Shown: piece after piece, positions 5,928 through 12,407 of the stretch
How the letters are laid out: the number at the start of each line of letters is the position of its first letter
How positions within the stretch are numbered: the first letter of the stretch is position 1
DNA from: an uncultured Frankineae bacterium
GTDB lineage: Bacteria; Actinomycetota; Actinomycetes; Mycobacteriales; SCTD01
Length of the DNA stretch: 12,407 nucleotides
Assembly (NCBI GenBank): GCA_902805805.1
Contig: CADCUE010000101.1
Location: forward strand, 1-12,407
Direction: 5' to 3'
Program-made: the position numbers and the translations under genes
Notes under the pieces: generated by a model
Databases searched by the model: none
What the model was told of the DNA's origin: nothing
What the model saw: the letters and a program-made list of their open reading frames with translations, nothing else

Positions 5928-6030
5928 CAGCTCAGCTCCGTCCACTCACCTGCATCGGCACCCCTGTGCCGGCTCGCCCGTTAGCGTAGTTGCGGAGCCT
6001 GCGCACGCAGGGTGACGGGAAGGAGCAGCA
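5928..6030. promoter_or_regulatory. Divergent crgA / DUF881 promoter region
   Basis: This 103-base gap must carry the starts for both genes. It contains the inverted repeat CGGCAC-CCCT-GTGCCG (5956-5971), -10-like sequences around TTAGCGTAGTT (5981-5991) readable on either strand, a short CCTGCG-CA-CGCAGG repeat (5998-6011), and the GGGAAGGAG ribosome-binding motif for the DUF881 gene. No clear -35 hexamers are visible, so the promoters themselves are not pinned down. Confidence 0.4.
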
Positions 6031-6759
6031 GTGGCGCGTCGCCCCTGGTCCGCCCTCGTCCCGCTCACCGCCCTCGCCGCCGGCCTGCTGTTCGCCACCA
6101 GCGCCGCGACGGCCCAGGGCACCGATCTGCGCGCCGATCGCCGGCTGCAGCTCACCGAGCTCATCGCCCGGGAGCGGGCGGCGGTGGAGCGGCGCTCCCG
6201 CGAGGCGGCCGAGCTGCGGGACCGCGTCCAGCAGGAGTCGGCTGCCGTGGCTGAGTCGGACTCGCGGGTGGCGCAGGAGTCCGCGCCGGCGGCACTCGAG
6301 CTCGCCGCCGGTCTGGTGCCGGTGCGCGGGCCCGGGGTGACGGTCAGCCTCGACGACGCCCCGCGCCGGCCGGGTCGTCCGCCGCTGTCGGACGACCCGG
6401 ACGACCTGGTCGTCCACCAGCAGGACGTGCAGGCCGTCGTCAACGCGCTGTGGTCCGGGGGAGCGGAGGCCATGACGCTCATGGGTCAGCGCGTCGTCTC
6501 CACGAGCGCGGTGCGCTGCGTCGGCAACACGGTGGTGCTGCACGGACGCGTCTACAGCCCGCCGTTCGTCGTGACCGCCGTGGGCGAGCCGGAGTCCCTG
6601 CACCGGGCGCTGGAGCAGGACCCGGGTGTCCAGTACTTCCGGACCTTCGTCGACCGGTTCGGTCTCGGCTACGCCGTGGACGACGAGACCTCGGTCGAGC
6701 TGCCGGCGTACGAGGGGCCCCTGGAGCTGCCCCACGTCGCCTCGCGGGTGCAGGCATGA
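6031..6759 (+). CDS. DUF881 family secreted or membrane-anchored protein
   Basis: Predicted 242-residue protein with an N-terminal signal or anchor (ARRPWSALVPLTALAAGLLF, then an Ala-rich ATA-Q site near residue 28). A charged coiled coil follows (about residues 36-80, rich in RERAAVERRSREAAELRDR). The globular DUF881 domain contains VRGPGVTVSLDDAP, VVHQQDVQAVVNALWSGGAEAM and VGNTVVLHGRVYSPPFVV. The GTG start lies five bases after GGGAAGGAG. It corresponds to the Rv0012-type gene near crgA in mycobacteria. The layout resembles divisome-associated coiled-coil proteins, but its function is not established. Its stop overlaps the sortase start. Confidence 0.92.
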   Translation: MARRPWSALVPLTALAAGLLFATSAATAQGTDLRADRRLQLTELIARERAAVERRSREAAELRDRVQQESAAVAESDSRVAQESAPAALELAAGLVPVRGPGVTVSLDDAPRRPGRPPLSDDPDDLVVHQQDVQAVVNALWSGGAEAMTLMGQRVVSTSAVRCVGNTVVLHGRVYSPPFVVTAVGEPESLHRALEQDPGVQYFRTFVDRFGLGYAVDDETSVELPAYEGPLELPHVASRVQA

Positions 6760-7550
6760 GCCGGCCCGCGGACGTCGTCCGCACCCTCCTGCGGGGCCTG
6801 GGGCAGACGCTCATCACCCTCGGCGTCGTGGTGCTGCTGTTCTGCGTCTACGAGCTCAAGGTCACCAACCTCGTCACCGCCCGGGCTCAGGACCAGCTCG
6901 GCGACGATCTGCGACAGAGCTGGGCCGAGCCCTCCCCGGCCGCGGCGGTCAGCCCCACCCCCGTCCCCAGCCCTGCGAGCACGGCAGCTGCGCCTCCCGC
7001 GAGCCCGCCCCCGTCCGCTGCTGCACCGTCCGCTGCTGCACCGTCCGCGGCTCCGCCCCCACCGCCGGCTCCGGAGCTGGGCAGCGGCTTCGCGGTCCTG
7101 CGCATCCCGCGGCTCGGCGACTGGAACGACGATCCTCCCGTCGTCGTCGAGGGCGTCCGCGTGGCGGACCTCAAGAAGGGGCCCGGGCACATCCCCGGCA
7201 CCGCGATGCCCGGACAGGTCGGCAACCTGGTCGTGTCCGGCCACCGCACGACCTACGGGGCGCCGTTCGAGCGCCTGGACGAGCTGCGGGTCGGCGACGC
7301 GGTCGTCGTGGAGACCGGCGACGCGTGGTTCACCTACCGCGTCACGGGCTCGCAGATCGTCGCGCCGACGGCTGTCGAGGTCACCTACCCCGTGCCCGGC
7401 GATGCCCGGGCCACGCCGACCCGGCGGCTGCTGACGATGACCACCTGCCACCCGCGCTACTCCGCGCGGCAGCGGCTCATCGTGTCGGCGGAGCTCTCGG
7501 CCACCGACGCCAAGAGCGCCGGTCCGCCGGCGGCCCTGCGGGGGGCCTGA
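6756..7550 (+). CDS. Class E sortase
   Basis: Predicted 264-residue membrane-anchored transpeptidase of the class E type, which attaches or processes surface proteins at the cell wall (LAXTG-like signals in studied members). It starts with an ATG that overlaps the DUF881 stop (ATGA). There is one N-terminal membrane helix (about residues 15-31), a Pro/Ala/Ser-rich linker (58-106), then the sortase barrel. The catalytic set is complete: His163 in VVSGHRTTYG, Cys231 in LLTMTTCHPRYS and Arg240 in ARQRLIV. No sortase substrate is encoded in this window, so it is probably a housekeeping enzyme. The small gene that follows is almost contiguous. Confidence 0.93.
   Translation: MSRPADVVRTLLRGLGQTLITLGVVVLLFCVYELKVTNLVTARAQDQLGDDLRQSWAEPSPAAAVSPTPVPSPASTAAAPPASPPPSAAAPSAAAPSAAPPPPPAPELGSGFAVLRIPRLGDWNDDPPVVVEGVRVADLKKGPGHIPGTAMPGQVGNLVVSGHRTTYGAPFERLDELRVGDAVVVETGDAWFTYRVTGSQIVAPTAVEVTYPVPGDARATPTRRLLTMTTCHPRYSARQRLIVSAELSATDAKSAGPPAALRGA
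7011..7052 (+). repeat. 15-bp tandem repeat in the sortase linker
   Basis: Two exact copies of CCGTCCGCTGCTGCA (7011-7025, 7026-7040) and a third, partial, diverged copy encode Pro-Ser-Ala-Ala-Ala units starting at residue 86. They lie in the flexible wall-spanning linker between the membrane helix and the catalytic domain, where length variation is tolerated. Confidence 0.85.
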
Positions 7551-7551
7551 C

Positions 7552-7746
7552 GTGTACGGCTGGATCTGGCGGTCCCTGCCCGGAGGGCTGCCCGGCAAGG
7601 TCCTCGGCTGCCTGCTGCTGCTCACCGCCGCGGTCACGCTGCTGTTCCTCGTCGTGTTCCCGGCGGTGGAGCCCCTGCTGCCGCTCGGGGACGTGACGGT
7701 CGAGGGCTCCTCGGCCCCGGCAGAGGTGAGCACCCGCACCCCCTGA
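7552..7746 (+). CDS. Small conserved membrane protein downstream of class E sortase (64 aa)
   Basis: A 64-residue protein starting at a GTG two bases after the sortase stop, with a run of G in the end of the sortase gene serving as ribosome-binding site. It begins MYGWIWRSLPGG, continues with one membrane helix (about residues 17-37) and the motif VVFPAVEPLLPLGDVTVEG. This start and layout match small proteins I recall beside class E sortases in streptomycetes and related genera. Function is unknown; contiguity suggests a partner or stabiliser of the sortase. Confidence 0.8.
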   Translation: MYGWIWRSLPGGLPGKVLGCLLLLTAAVTLLFLVVFPAVEPLLPLGDVTVEGSSAPAEVSTRTP

Positions 7747-7819
7747 GGCGGACGGCGCCCGGCGCGTGCGTGAGAGGCTGGCGGCACCGCCTGCTGCACC
7801 CGCCTGGAGGCCCGCCACT

Positions 7820-9652
7820 GTGCAGGACGCCGCCCGCACCGCCCCGGACGAGCCGCCGTCCCCGTACGCGGCACGACCGTGGCTGGCGGCGTACCCGCCC
7901 GGTGTGCCGGCCGACTTCGACTTCCCGAGGATCCCGCTCACCCGGCTGCTCGACGACGCGGCGGCGTCCTTCCCCTCACGGGTGGCCCTGGAGTTCCTGG
8001 GCACGACCCTCACCTACCGCGAGCTCAAGGACGTCGCCGACCACCTGGCGGCGGGACTGGCCGGGCTCGGCGTGCGCAAGGGCGACCGGGTGGCGCTGGT
8101 CCTGCCGAACTGCCCGCAGAACGTCCTGACGGTCTTCGCCGTCCTGCGCCTCGGGGCCGTCGTGGTGCAGTCCAACCCGCTGAGCACCGACAGCGAGCTG
8201 CGTGCCCAGCTGTCCGACAGCGGCGCGACGGTCGTCGTCTGCCTCGACCGCACCTACGACACGCTGTCCCGTGTCCGGCCCGACACGGCGCTGCGGCACG
8301 TCGTCGTCACCTCGCTCGCCGACTACCTCCCCGCACGCGCGCGCCTGCGCCTGCGCCTGCCGCTCCCGGGTGCCCGCCGAGCGCGCGCCGAGCTGTCGTC
8401 GCCCGTGCCCAAGGACGCGCACGCCGTCCCGTTCGTGCGCCTGCTCAAGACGCCGACCGCAGCGCGGCAGACGCCGGTCGACCCGGAGCGCGACCTCGCG
8501 CTGCTGCAGTACACCGGCGGGACCACCGGGGCGTCCAAGGGGGCCATGCTCACGCACCACAACCTCGTGAGCAACGCCTACATGAACCGGCTCTGGGACA
8601 CCGGGGGTCGGGCCGGCGCGGAGGTCACTCTCGGGGTCCTGCCGCTGTTCCACGTCTACGGGCTGACCGTGTGCCTCAACGCGACGGTCCTGCTCGCCGG
8701 GACGCTGGTGCTGCTCCCGCGGTTCGACCTCGACCAGCTCTTCGGCGCGATCGACCGGTGGCGGCCCACCCTGCTGCCGGGCGTGCCTCCCATCTACCGG
8801 GCGCTCGCCGACAGCCCGCACGTCCGGCTGCACGACCTGAGCAGCCTGCGCGTGTGCGTGTCCGGCGCCATGCGGCTGCCGGTGGACGTCCAGCACCGGT
8901 TCGAGCGGCTGTCGGGAGCGCTGCTGGTGGAGGGTTACGGGCTGACCGAGACGTCGCCGTCCACGCACTGCAACCCGCTGTCGGACCAGCGCAGAGCGGG
9001 CTCGATCGGCCTGCCGCTGCCCGGCACCTCCTGCAGGGTCGTGGACCCGGAAGACGCCACCCGCGAGACGCCCGTCGGCACGCCGGGGGAGCTGCTGGTC
9101 AGGGGACCGCAGGTCTTCCGCGGCTACTGGGGGAGCGCCGACACCACCGGCGTGCTCACCTCCGACGGCTACCTGCTCACCGGAGACATCGTGGTGATGG
9201 ACGCCGACGGCTTCTTCACCGTCGTCGACCGCAAGAAGGACGTCATCGTCACCGGCGGCTTCAACACCTTCCCCTCCGAGGTCGAGCACGTGCTCGCCGA
9301 GCTGCCCGCCGTGCAGGATGCGGTCGTCATCGGTGTCCCGGACCGCTACCGCGGTGAGATCGTCAAGGCCTACGTCGTCCGCGCGCCCGGCAGCGCGCTC
9401 ACCGAGGCCGACGTCGTCGCGCACTGCTCGCGCCACCTCAGCGGCTACAAGGTGCCGCGGGCGGTTGAGTTCCGGGACGCCCTCCCGCAGACGGTCGTCG
9501 GCAAGGTGCTGCGACGCCTGCTCCTCGACGAGGAGCTCGCGCGGGCGCCGGCCGACGCCGTCCCGGCCGGCACACCGGCCGGCCGGGCGCGCGGGTCCGG
9601 CCCGGCCGAGCGGAAGAGCACGCCGCCCGCGCGACGTTCACCTCTGACGTGA
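7820..9652 (+). CDS. Acyl-CoA synthetase / long-chain fatty acid-CoA ligase (AMP-binding, FadD-like)
   Basis: A full-length 610-residue adenylate-forming enzyme that would activate a carboxylate to acyl-AMP and then acyl-CoA. Family motifs in order are YTGGTTGASKG (about residues 231-241, phosphate loop), GYGLTETSP (from 372), YLLTGD, DRKKDVIVTGG (from 470) and the C-terminal lysine in VVGKVLRR (Lys562). The start is the GTG with GGAGG nine bases upstream; the frame extends 18 codons further without such a site. After the core there is a Pro/Ala/Arg-rich tail of about 40 residues. A long-chain substrate is likely from overall resemblance to FadD but is not provable here. Its stop overlaps the pabA start (GTGA), so both are probably co-translated. 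The gene is not in the core locus of well-studied relatives. Confidence 0.92.
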   Translation: MQDAARTAPDEPPSPYAARPWLAAYPPGVPADFDFPRIPLTRLLDDAAASFPSRVALEFLGTTLTYRELKDVADHLAAGLAGLGVRKGDRVALVLPNCPQNVLTVFAVLRLGAVVVQSNPLSTDSELRAQLSDSGATVVVCLDRTYDTLSRVRPDTALRHVVVTSLADYLPARARLRLRLPLPGARRARAELSSPVPKDAHAVPFVRLLKTPTAARQTPVDPERDLALLQYTGGTTGASKGAMLTHHNLVSNAYMNRLWDTGGRAGAEVTLGVLPLFHVYGLTVCLNATVLLAGTLVLLPRFDLDQLFGAIDRWRPTLLPGVPPIYRALADSPHVRLHDLSSLRVCVSGAMRLPVDVQHRFERLSGALLVEGYGLTETSPSTHCNPLSDQRRAGSIGLPLPGTSCRVVDPEDATRETPVGTPGELLVRGPQVFRGYWGSADTTGVLTSDGYLLTGDIVVMDADGFFTVVDRKKDVIVTGGFNTFPSEVEHVLAELPAVQDAVVIGVPDRYRGEIVKAYVVRAPGSALTEADVVAHCSRHLSGYKVPRAVEFRDALPQTVVGKVLRRLLLDEELARAPADAVPAGTPAGRARGSGPAERKSTPPARRSPLT

Positions 9653-10293
9653 CCCGCATCCTCGTCGTCGACAACTACGACAGCTTCGTCTACAACCTCG
9701 TGCAGTACCTCGGCCAGCTCGGCGCCGACACCGTGGTCCGGCGCAACGACGACGTCACGGTCACCGACGCCAGGGGCTTCGACGGGGTGCTGCTGTCGCC
9801 GGGCCCCGGGACACCGGAGGACGCCGGTGTCAGCGTGGAGATGGTGGGTGCCTGCGAGCAGGCAGGGGTGCCGCTGCTCGGTGTCTGCCTGGGTCACCAG
9901 GCGATCGCGGTGGCCCACGGCGCCACGGTCGGGCGCGCACCGGAGCTGCTGCACGGCAAGACCTCCGAGGTCGAGCACAGCGGTGCCGGGGTCCTGCACG
10001 GCCTGCCGTCGCCGTTCACCGCGACGCGCTACCACTCGCTCGCGGTGGACGAGGCGACCCTGCCGGCGGAGCTCGCGGTCACCGGGCGCACGGCCAGCGG
10101 CGTCGTGATGGCGCTCAGGCACCGGGACCGCCCGGTGGAGGGAGTGCAGTTCCACCCCGAGTCGGTGCTGACGCAGGGCGGGCACCTGATGCTCGCGTCG
10201 TGGCTGCAGCAGTGCGGTGACACGGGAGCCGCGGTCCGTGCACCGGAGCTCGCCGACCAGGTCGAGCGCAAGCGCATCGCGGCTCTCGCGTGA
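9649..10293 (+). CDS. pabA: Aminodeoxychorismate/anthranilate synthase glutamine amidotransferase subunit
   Basis: A 214-residue class I glutamine amidotransferase that releases ammonia from glutamine for a chorismate-using partner (PabB for folate, or TrpE for tryptophan). It begins TRILVVDNYDSFVYNLVQYL, the standard family start. It carries the oxyanion motif LLSPGPGTPEDAG, nucleophile Cys80 in GVCLGHQ, and His169/Glu171 in GVQFHPES. The GTG overlaps the ligase stop and has no visible ribosome-binding site, so translation probably depends on coupling. No synthase large subunit lies in this window. The same place in M. tuberculosis holds Rv0013, annotated trpG. I use pabA because it stands alone from trp genes, but the protein may serve both pathways. 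Confidence 0.93.
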   Translation: MTRILVVDNYDSFVYNLVQYLGQLGADTVVRRNDDVTVTDARGFDGVLLSPGPGTPEDAGVSVEMVGACEQAGVPLLGVCLGHQAIAVAHGATVGRAPELLHGKTSEVEHSGAGVLHGLPSPFTATRYHSLAVDEATLPAELAVTGRTASGVVMALRHRDRPVEGVQFHPESVLTQGGHLMLASWLQQCGDTGAAVRAPELADQVERKRIAALA

Positions 10294-10399
10294 GACCGGT
10301 GGTGCGGCAGAGTGTTCCGGTGTGGCCGGACCCGATCCGCCTCCGCAGCAGTGCATTCCGTGACGGAAGAGCCGTGATCGCCTGTCGTGCAGCCTGTTC
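10294..10399. terminator. Convergent pabA/pknB gap with two small hairpins
   Basis: This 106-base gap separates the convergent pabA and pknB genes. It contains TCCGG-TGTGG-CCGGA (10316-10330) and TTCCG-TGA-CGGAA (10356-10368), both perfect 5-bp stems. Neither is followed by a T-tract, so they are only candidate terminators. Nothing else is visible in the gap. Confidence 0.35.
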
Positions 10400-12118
10400 C
10401 TAGCCCCCGAGGTCGGGGACCGGGGGAGGTGTGGCCCCGGCGCTCGGGGCGGCAGGTGGTGGCGTCGCGGTCGGCTCCGGTGCGGGCTCCGGTGCCGGGA
10501 CCGCCTGAGACACCGTCACGTCCACCGTGGAGCCGGCTTCGCGCAGTCGCCGGACAGGGGACTGGTCGAGGACCCGCCCGGGCCGGCCGTCCGAGTACTG
10601 CAGCTGCACCCGCACCGAGAACCCTGCGCCCCTCAGGTCCTGCACCGCCTCGTCCTGCGACCGGCCACGCACGTCGGGGACGGGGACGCGTCCCGAGGCG
10701 ACCGTGAGGACCACTGCGGTGCCGGCGCGGACCTGCCGCCCCGGCTCAGGTGTGACGCCGAGGACCGTCCCAGGGGTGAAGAAGCCGTCCCGGCTGACGG
10801 GCTCTGCGGAGACGGTGAGCTTGCGGTCCGCCAGGACCGCTTCCGCCTCCGCCTGCGGCCGACCGATGACCTCGACGGGCACGACCGTCATCTCGATGCC
10901 CTGGGACACCAGCAGGTCGACCGTGCCGTTCGGCCGCACCACGATGCCCTGCTCCGGGCTCTGGTCGAGCACCGTCCCGAACGCCGCCTCGTCGAACCGC
11001 GCGCGCAGCGATCCGACGCGCAGCCCCTCCTCGGCCAGCAGCGTGACGGCCTGCGTCTGGTCGAGACCGACGACGGCAGGGGCGGGCACCAAGGCCGGCG
11101 ACGTGCCGAGGGTGCTGCGGACCAGAGCAGCTGTCGCGGCGGCGATCCCGACGAGCAGGACGCAGAAGCCGGCGAGCACCAGACCGCGCGCCGAGCGCCG
11201 CCGACGCGGGTCCTGCAGGATCGGTGCGGCCAACGGGACGGGCTCGTCCGGAGCGCTCAGGACCGGAGTCGCCGCGACCGGCTCGCCGGCGCGTGCCCGC
11301 AGCAGGTCGTCGCGCATCTCCTGCGCCGTCTGGTAGCGGTTGGCCGGGTTCTTCGCCAGAGCCTTGAGGACGACGGCGTCGACCTGCGCCGGCAGGGTCG
11401 TGTCGAAGGCGGAGGGCAGCAGGGGGTCCTCGCGGACGTGCTGGTAGGCCACCGCCACAGGACTGTCACCGGTGAAGGGCGGCGCTCCGGTGACGAGCTC
11501 GTACAGCACGCACCCGGTGGAGTAGAGGTCGGAGCGGGCATCGACGTGCTCACCCCGCGCCTGCTCCGGGGACAGGTAGGCGGCGGTGCCGATCACGGCG
11601 GCGGTCTGCGTCATGCCGGAGGTGTCGGCCGCGGCACGGGCGATGCCGAAGTCCATCACCTTGACCTCACCGGCGCGGGTGAGCATGACGTTCGCCGGCT
11701 TGACGTCGCGGTGCACGATGCCGGCGGCGTGTGCGACGTCCAGAGCGGCGCAGATGTCGGCCGTCAGCTCGAGAGCGCGCTGGGGGAGCAGCCGGCCCTC
11801 CTCGCGGAGCACGTCCCGCAGAGTGCGTCCCTCGACGTGCTCCATGACGATGTAGGGCACCCCGTGCGGGTCCTCACCGGTGTCGTAGACCGAGACGATG
11901 CTCGGGACGTTCAGCGACGCGGCGGCCTGCGCTTCGCGACGGAACCGCGCCTGGAAGGACGGGTCGCGCGCGAGGTCGGCGCGGAGCACCTTCACCGCGA
12001 CGTCACGCCCCAGGCGGACGTCACGACCCCGGCGCACGTCCGCCATCCCGCCCGTGCCGATGCGCTCGCCCAGCAGGTAGCGCCCACCGAGCAGCGGAGG
12101 GTGCTCGACCTCGGTCAC
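10400..12118 (-). CDS. pknB: Serine/threonine protein kinase PknB with three PASTA domains
   Basis: A 572-residue transmembrane kinase that senses muropeptide-like ligands outside and phosphorylates division and wall-synthesis proteins inside. The kinase domain (about 14-275) has the glycine loop GTGGMADV, Lys43, Glu62, HRDVKPAN (Asp138, Asn143), DFG (Asp156) and activation-loop Thr170 and Thr172 in [18 protein letters not shown], the autophosphorylation sites of the family. One membrane helix (312-333) leads to three PASTA repeats (about 340-407, 408-475, 476-540) and a Pro/Ala-rich tail. Mycobacterial PknB has four PASTA repeats. The GTG start overlaps the upstream stop (GTGA), with AAGGA nine bases before it. 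It is the last gene of its minus-strand cluster. Confidence 0.96.
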   Translation of the reverse strand: MTEVEHPPLLGGRYLLGERIGTGGMADVRRGRDVRLGRDVAVKVLRADLARDPSFQARFRREAQAAASLNVPSIVSVYDTGEDPHGVPYIVMEHVEGRTLRDVLREEGRLLPQRALELTADICAALDVAHAAGIVHRDVKPANVMLTRAGEVKVMDFGIARAAADTSGMTQTAAVIGTAAYLSPEQARGEHVDARSDLYSTGCVLYELVTGAPPFTGDSPVAVAYQHVREDPLLPSAFDTTLPAQVDAVVLKALAKNPANRYQTAQEMRDDLLRARAGEPVAATPVLSAPDEPVPLAAPILQDPRRRRSARGLVLAGFCVLLVGIAAATAALVRSTLGTSPALVPAPAVVGLDQTQAVTLLAEEGLRVGSLRARFDEAAFGTVLDQSPEQGIVVRPNGTVDLLVSQGIEMTVVPVEVIGRPQAEAEAVLADRKLTVSAEPVSRDGFFTPGTVLGVTPEPGRQVRAGTAVVLTVASGRVPVPDVRGRSQDEAVQDLRGAGFSVRVQLQYSDGRPGRVLDQSPVRRLREAGSTVDVTVSQAVPAPEPAPEPTATPPPAAPSAGATPPPVPDLGG

Positions 12119-12407
12119 TTGTTCTTGTCCTTGCCCTCGCTCTTGCCGCGCCCCTGGCCCGACCCCTTGTCCGGCTCGGCCTGCTCCTCGGCCTGCTCCT
12201 CAGCCCGTTCGGCGGCGTCCTCAGCGGCCTGCTCAGCGGTCCGAGCCGCGTCCTCGGCGTCGTCGCCGCCCTGCGGGGCAGGCGCGGGCACCGCGGGCGG
12301 CGCAGCCGTGGGCGGGCGGACCTCGGCCGCCGGCGTCGGTGCAGCCGGGGGAGCGGTGACCGCGGGTGCAGTGGCTGCCGGTCCAGTGGCCGGCGGTGCG
12401 GTGACCG
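12115..12407 (-). CDS. C-terminal tail of an upstream protein, possibly PknA or PbpA (5' truncated by window edge)
   Basis: On the minus strand an open frame enters from the window edge and ends at a TGA overlapping the pknB start. The visible ~97 residues are low-complexity. A Pro/Ala/Thr/Val-rich stretch comes first (PPATGPAATAPAVTAPP), then an Ala/Glu/Gln/Asp heptad-like segment (AEQAAEDAAERAEEQAEEQA), then a basic end (SEGKDKNK). No domain is recognisable. In actinobacteria pknB is normally preceded by pknA or pbpA in the same operon, and disordered C-terminal tails occur on both. That identity is inference; the coupling to pknB is seen directly. Confidence 0.7.
   Translation of the reverse strand, partial: VTAPPATGPAATAPAVTAPPAAPTPAAEVRPPTAAPPAVPAPAPQGGDDAEDAARTAEQAAEDAAERAEEQAEEQAEPDKGSGQGRGKSEGKDKNK

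Noticed and set aside
4605..5984. 459-codon plus-strand frame offset within the thiolase
   Set aside because: Out-of-frame shadow that continues through the intergenic gap and antisense to crgA.
7011..7052. Possible CRISPR-like or regulatory tandem repeat
   Set aside because: The repeats are contiguous, in frame and code for Pro-Ser-Ala-Ala-Ala in a linker; there are no spacers.
8342..8359. Triple CGCCTG repeat in the acyl-CoA ligase
   Set aside because: It encodes alternating Arg-Leu in a basic segment that, as I recall, is commonly present in related FadD-type proteins; it is simple codon repetition.
7976..9436. 486-codon open frame antisense to the acyl-CoA ligase
   Set aside because: Same kind of shadow; the plus strand encodes every AMP-binding motif in order.

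Overview
The window is a piece of chromosome from a high-GC actinobacterium (Actinomycetota). By eye the sequence is well above 70% GC. Gene order matches the conserved neighbourhood downstream of oriC in this phylum: gyrA, a DUF3566 membrane protein, tRNA-Ile, tRNA-Ala, ppiA, a rhomboid protease, crgA, a DUF881 protein, a class E sortase, pabA and pknB. I cannot assign a genus from sequence alone. Most inferred start codons are GTG, and 4-base stop/start overlaps are frequent.

Left part (1-2520): the 3' half of gyrA, cut by the window edge, is translationally coupled to a DUF3566 membrane protein. A stable RNA block follows: tRNA-Ile(GAU), a 41-codon DLW-39-type small gene, and tRNA-Ala(UGC). 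It closes with a 21-bp perfect hairpin terminator that also faces the convergent gene on its right.

Middle (2530-6030): a minus-strand gene for a 118-aa single-pass membrane protein is divergent from ppiA (cyclophilin). ppiA is followed by a rhomboid protease with an N-terminal zinc-binding module, then a complete thiolase. Minus-strand crgA (cell-division membrane protein) converges on the thiolase. The gap between them carries two back-to-back DnaA-box-like sequences.

Right part (6031-10293): an apparent plus-strand operon holds a DUF881 secreted protein, a class E sortase, a small conserved membrane protein, a FadD-like acyl-CoA ligase and pabA (glutamine amidotransferase). Several junctions overlap by 4 bases. 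The thiolase and the ligase are not part of the core locus as I know it from mycobacteria and streptomycetes, so they look like lineage-specific additions of lipid genes to a cell-envelope/replication locus.

Right end (10400-12407): on the minus strand, pknB (Ser/Thr kinase with three PASTA repeats) is coupled by a GTGA overlap to the C-terminus of an upstream protein cut by the window edge. That protein is probably another member of the pknA/pbpA/rodA/pstP cluster.

I see no mobile element, CRISPR array, prophage or obvious new defence system. Most of the window is a well-conserved housekeeping region. The interest lies in small genes, intergenic palindromes and the two inserted lipid genes.
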